This document shows positions 4,151-5,607 of a stretch of 5,607 bases of DNA, piece after piece; the stretch's first letter is position 1; each line of letters starts with the position of its first letter. Origin of the DNA: Clostridiales bacterium. Lineage in GTDB: Bacteria > Bacillota > Clostridia > Lachnospirales > WRAX01. Location: NCBI GenBank assembly GCA_031271375.1, contig JAISVU010000421.1, positions 1-5,607 of the forward strand, in the 5' to 3' direction. A program made the position numbers and the translations under genes. The notes under the pieces were generated by a model. The model searched no databases. It saw only the letters and a list, made by a program, of their open reading frames with translations, and was not told where the DNA came from.

Positions 4151-5607
4151 ATGATAGACCGTGTCTCCGAGCTCAATCATCAGGATTATCTTTCCAGGCC
4201 GCGCGTATCGGCTTTATTGGCTGAGGCGGCGCGGAAGCCGCTTGCCATTGTCCGCGCGGGGGCGGGCTGCGGAAAGACCCGCGCCGTTTATGACTTCGCT
4301 CAGGGTTCGGGGCTTCGCACGGCATGGATGCAGCTGTCTGGCCTCGACAACGCGGGCTCCCGTTTCTGGTCAAAGTATACGCAGCTTGCCGCCGGGTGGA
4401 GCGGCGCCTTTACGGAGCATTGCAAGAATCTCGGCTTTCCCGATACCGAAGACAAGCTCAATCTGCATCTGAAGCAGCGGGAGAGTTACGCGCCGGAGGA
4501 ACGCCTGATTATTGTCCTTGACGATATACATCTCGTAACCCATCCCGGCATTCTGAGGTTTTTAGAAAAGGGCTTGCGGGCGGAAGTTAGAAATACCTCC
4601 GTCATCCTAATCTGCCGCGAGCTGCCGGATATAAACCTGTCGGATCTCCGGCTCAGGGGCATGATACCCGAAATTACCGAAGAAGACCTTAAATTCACCG
4701 AGGATGAGCTGGACTTATATCTCAGGCTTCAAGACCTCAGGCAGTCAAAGCAGAACCTGAAGGACATACAGGCGGATACGAGCGGCTGGCCCTTTTCCGT
4801 GAACCTGGTAGCCCGGTCGCTGAAAAAGTCCCCTGGATATTCGGGTTATGTGCGCCTCGCCATGCGGAGCAATATCTTCAATCTTATGGAGACCGAGGTC
4901 TTCGGCGCCTGCTCCGAGCGGCTTAAACGCTTTCTTGTCAAGATATCGCTTATTGACCATCTGTCCGCCGAGCTTATCCAAACCCTTGCGGGCGAGGACT
5001 GCGGGCTGCTGTCGGAGCTTAGGCGCGAGAACGCTTACATACGCTATGACAATTATATAAACGCCTATCACATACACCATCTGTTCCTGGATTTCCTCAG
5101 AACCAAGCAAAGCGCGCTCCCTGAAGCCGATAGACGCGAGGCCTACAGGCAGGCGGCCAAATGGTGCGCGGCCAACGGCTTCGAGTCCGACGCCCTCACT
5201 TATCTTGAAAACGCAGGCGATTATGAAGGCGTCGCCGAGGTTTTAACCGGGCTTCCCGTTCAAATGCCCTATGACCTGGCCCAACGCGCCTCGGAGATAC
5301 TGGAGCGGGCCCCGTCCCAAGCGATGGAAAGCATATATATGCTGGCCGTTATGCGTATTAGGGTCGTTATACGGCTGGGCCGCTGGGAGGAAGCCGTTTC
5401 CTTGATGCGGGCCTACGAGGAGCGGTTTCTGTCCATGCCCGCCGGGCCTTTCCGGGACAGGCAGCTGGGCGTTATCTATTATACCTGGGGCAATCTCCGG
5501 GCTCTTATGAGCGTGTCGGACGGCGTATACGATTTTGACGGATACTTCGCTAAAATGGATAAGCATTTAACGGCTTATCCCGCGGAGCCGGATCAGTACG
5601 CGGATCT
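4151..5607 (+). CDS. MalT/LuxR-type STAND ATPase regulator (partial, 3' end outside window)
   Basis: The frame is open from ATG 4151 to the window edge, giving 485 full codons. Domains in order: Walker A AGAGCGKT (36-43), of the MalT form where the first position is Ala; Walker B LIIVLDDIH (119-127); a LICRELPDINLSDLR sensor segment (153-167), followed by ITEEDLKFTEDEL as in LAL proteins; GWPFSVNLVARSL (212-224); a winged-helix region with LKRFLVKISLIDHLSAELIQTLAG (258-281) and YHIHHLFLDFL (306-316); then TPR-like helices (from about 328, for example AAKWCAANGFESDALTYLENAGDYEGV). MalT-like proteins oligomerise with ATP plus an inducer and activate transcription through a C-terminal LuxR helix-turn-helix. 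That helix-turn-helix is expected beyond the window and is not seen, so the regulator role is inferred from architecture. Full members are usually 800-900 residues. The target genes and inducer are unknown. Confidence 0.85.
   Translation, partial: MIDRVSELNHQDYLSRPRVSALLAEAARKPLAIVRAGAGCGKTRAVYDFAQGSGLRTAWMQLSGLDNAGSRFWSKYTQLAAGWSGAFTEHCKNLGFPDTEDKLNLHLKQRESYAPEERLIIVLDDIHLVTHPGILRFLEKGLRAEVRNTSVILICRELPDINLSDLRLRGMIPEITEEDLKFTEDELDLYLRLQDLRQSKQNLKDIQADTSGWPFSVNLVARSLKKSPGYSGYVRLAMRSNIFNLMETEVFGACSERLKRFLVKISLIDHLSAELIQTLAGEDCGLLSELRRENAYIRYDNYINAYHIHHLFLDFLRTKQSALPEADRREAYRQAAKWCAANGFESDALTYLENAGDYEGVAEVLTGLPVQMPYDLAQRASEILERAPSQAMESIYMLAVMRIRVVIRLGRWEEAVSLMRAYEERFLSMPAGPFRDRQLGVIYYTWGNLRALMSVSDGVYDFDGYFAKMDKHLTAYPAEPDQYAD

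Noticed and set aside
4745..5566. Minus-strand open frames opposite the STAND regulator (4745-5110 and 5243-5566)
   Set aside because: They are antisense to an unbroken frame with clear MalT-type motifs and have no independent support.
48..5607. A complete named defence system combining SLOG and STAND genes
   Set aside because: The genes are about 3.6 kb apart and separated by an opposite-strand recombinase unit. The SLOG protein has no effector domain and the STAND protein looks MalT-like, so no known system is matched.

Overview
The window looks like a chromosomal or integrated-element segment from a moderately GC-rich member of the Bacillota, probably a Clostridia-type anaerobe. The evidence is strong AGGAGG-type ribosome binding sites, TTG and GTG starts, a DUF6273-type protein with a leader helix seen in clostridial surface proteins, a large serine recombinase of the clostridial type, a DUF6514-like small protein, and a MalT/LuxR-type STAND regulator. 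No genus can be named from the sequence alone. No rRNA, tRNA, CRISPR array or insertion sequence was seen.

Left part (1-883). A complete standalone SLOG-fold (Rossmann-like, nucleotide-ligand) protein is encoded at 48-554. It may be the downstream gene of an operon whose upstream member ends at position 60. Thirteen bases after its stop, a GTG-initiated 45-codon frame (567-704) begins with another SLOG-like start (GITGH) but stops after the first helix. It is best read as the remnant of a tandem second SLOG gene. The 705-883 spacer has no credible gene. It holds a strong 12-bp dyad (767-792) and an open frame without a start codon.

Middle (920-1990). This gene encodes a 356-residue protein with a short amphipathic N-terminal leader, a Gly/Pro/Gln-rich linker and a C-terminal DUF6273-type domain (WLRSPG...PALWV). 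It is probably a surface or spore-surface associated or ligand-displaying protein. The family is related in its C-terminal motif to domains that in some genomes are diversified by retroelements, but no reverse transcriptase or template repeat is present here.

Right-middle (2055-3965, minus strand). A two-gene unit runs from a small DUF6514-like protein (3693-3965) into a large serine recombinase (2055-3668). They are separated by 24 nt and are likely cotranscribed from a promoter near 4055-4084. The recombinase has the catalytic serine, recombinase domain, four-cysteine zinc ribbon and coiled coil, and appears intact. It converges on the DUF6273 gene with a 64-nt gap that contains no convincing terminator.

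Right end (4151-5607, plus strand, cut by the window). The N-terminal 485 residues of a STAND-class ATPase regulator of the MalT/LuxR (LAL) type, with its own sigma-A-like promoter at 4087-4115. Its -35 box lies back to back with that of the recombinase unit. The expected C-terminal LuxR helix-turn-helix would lie beyond the window.

Taken together this looks like an accessory region: a recombination module sits between a surface-protein/SLOG segment and a regulator. A functional link among these genes is inference only.
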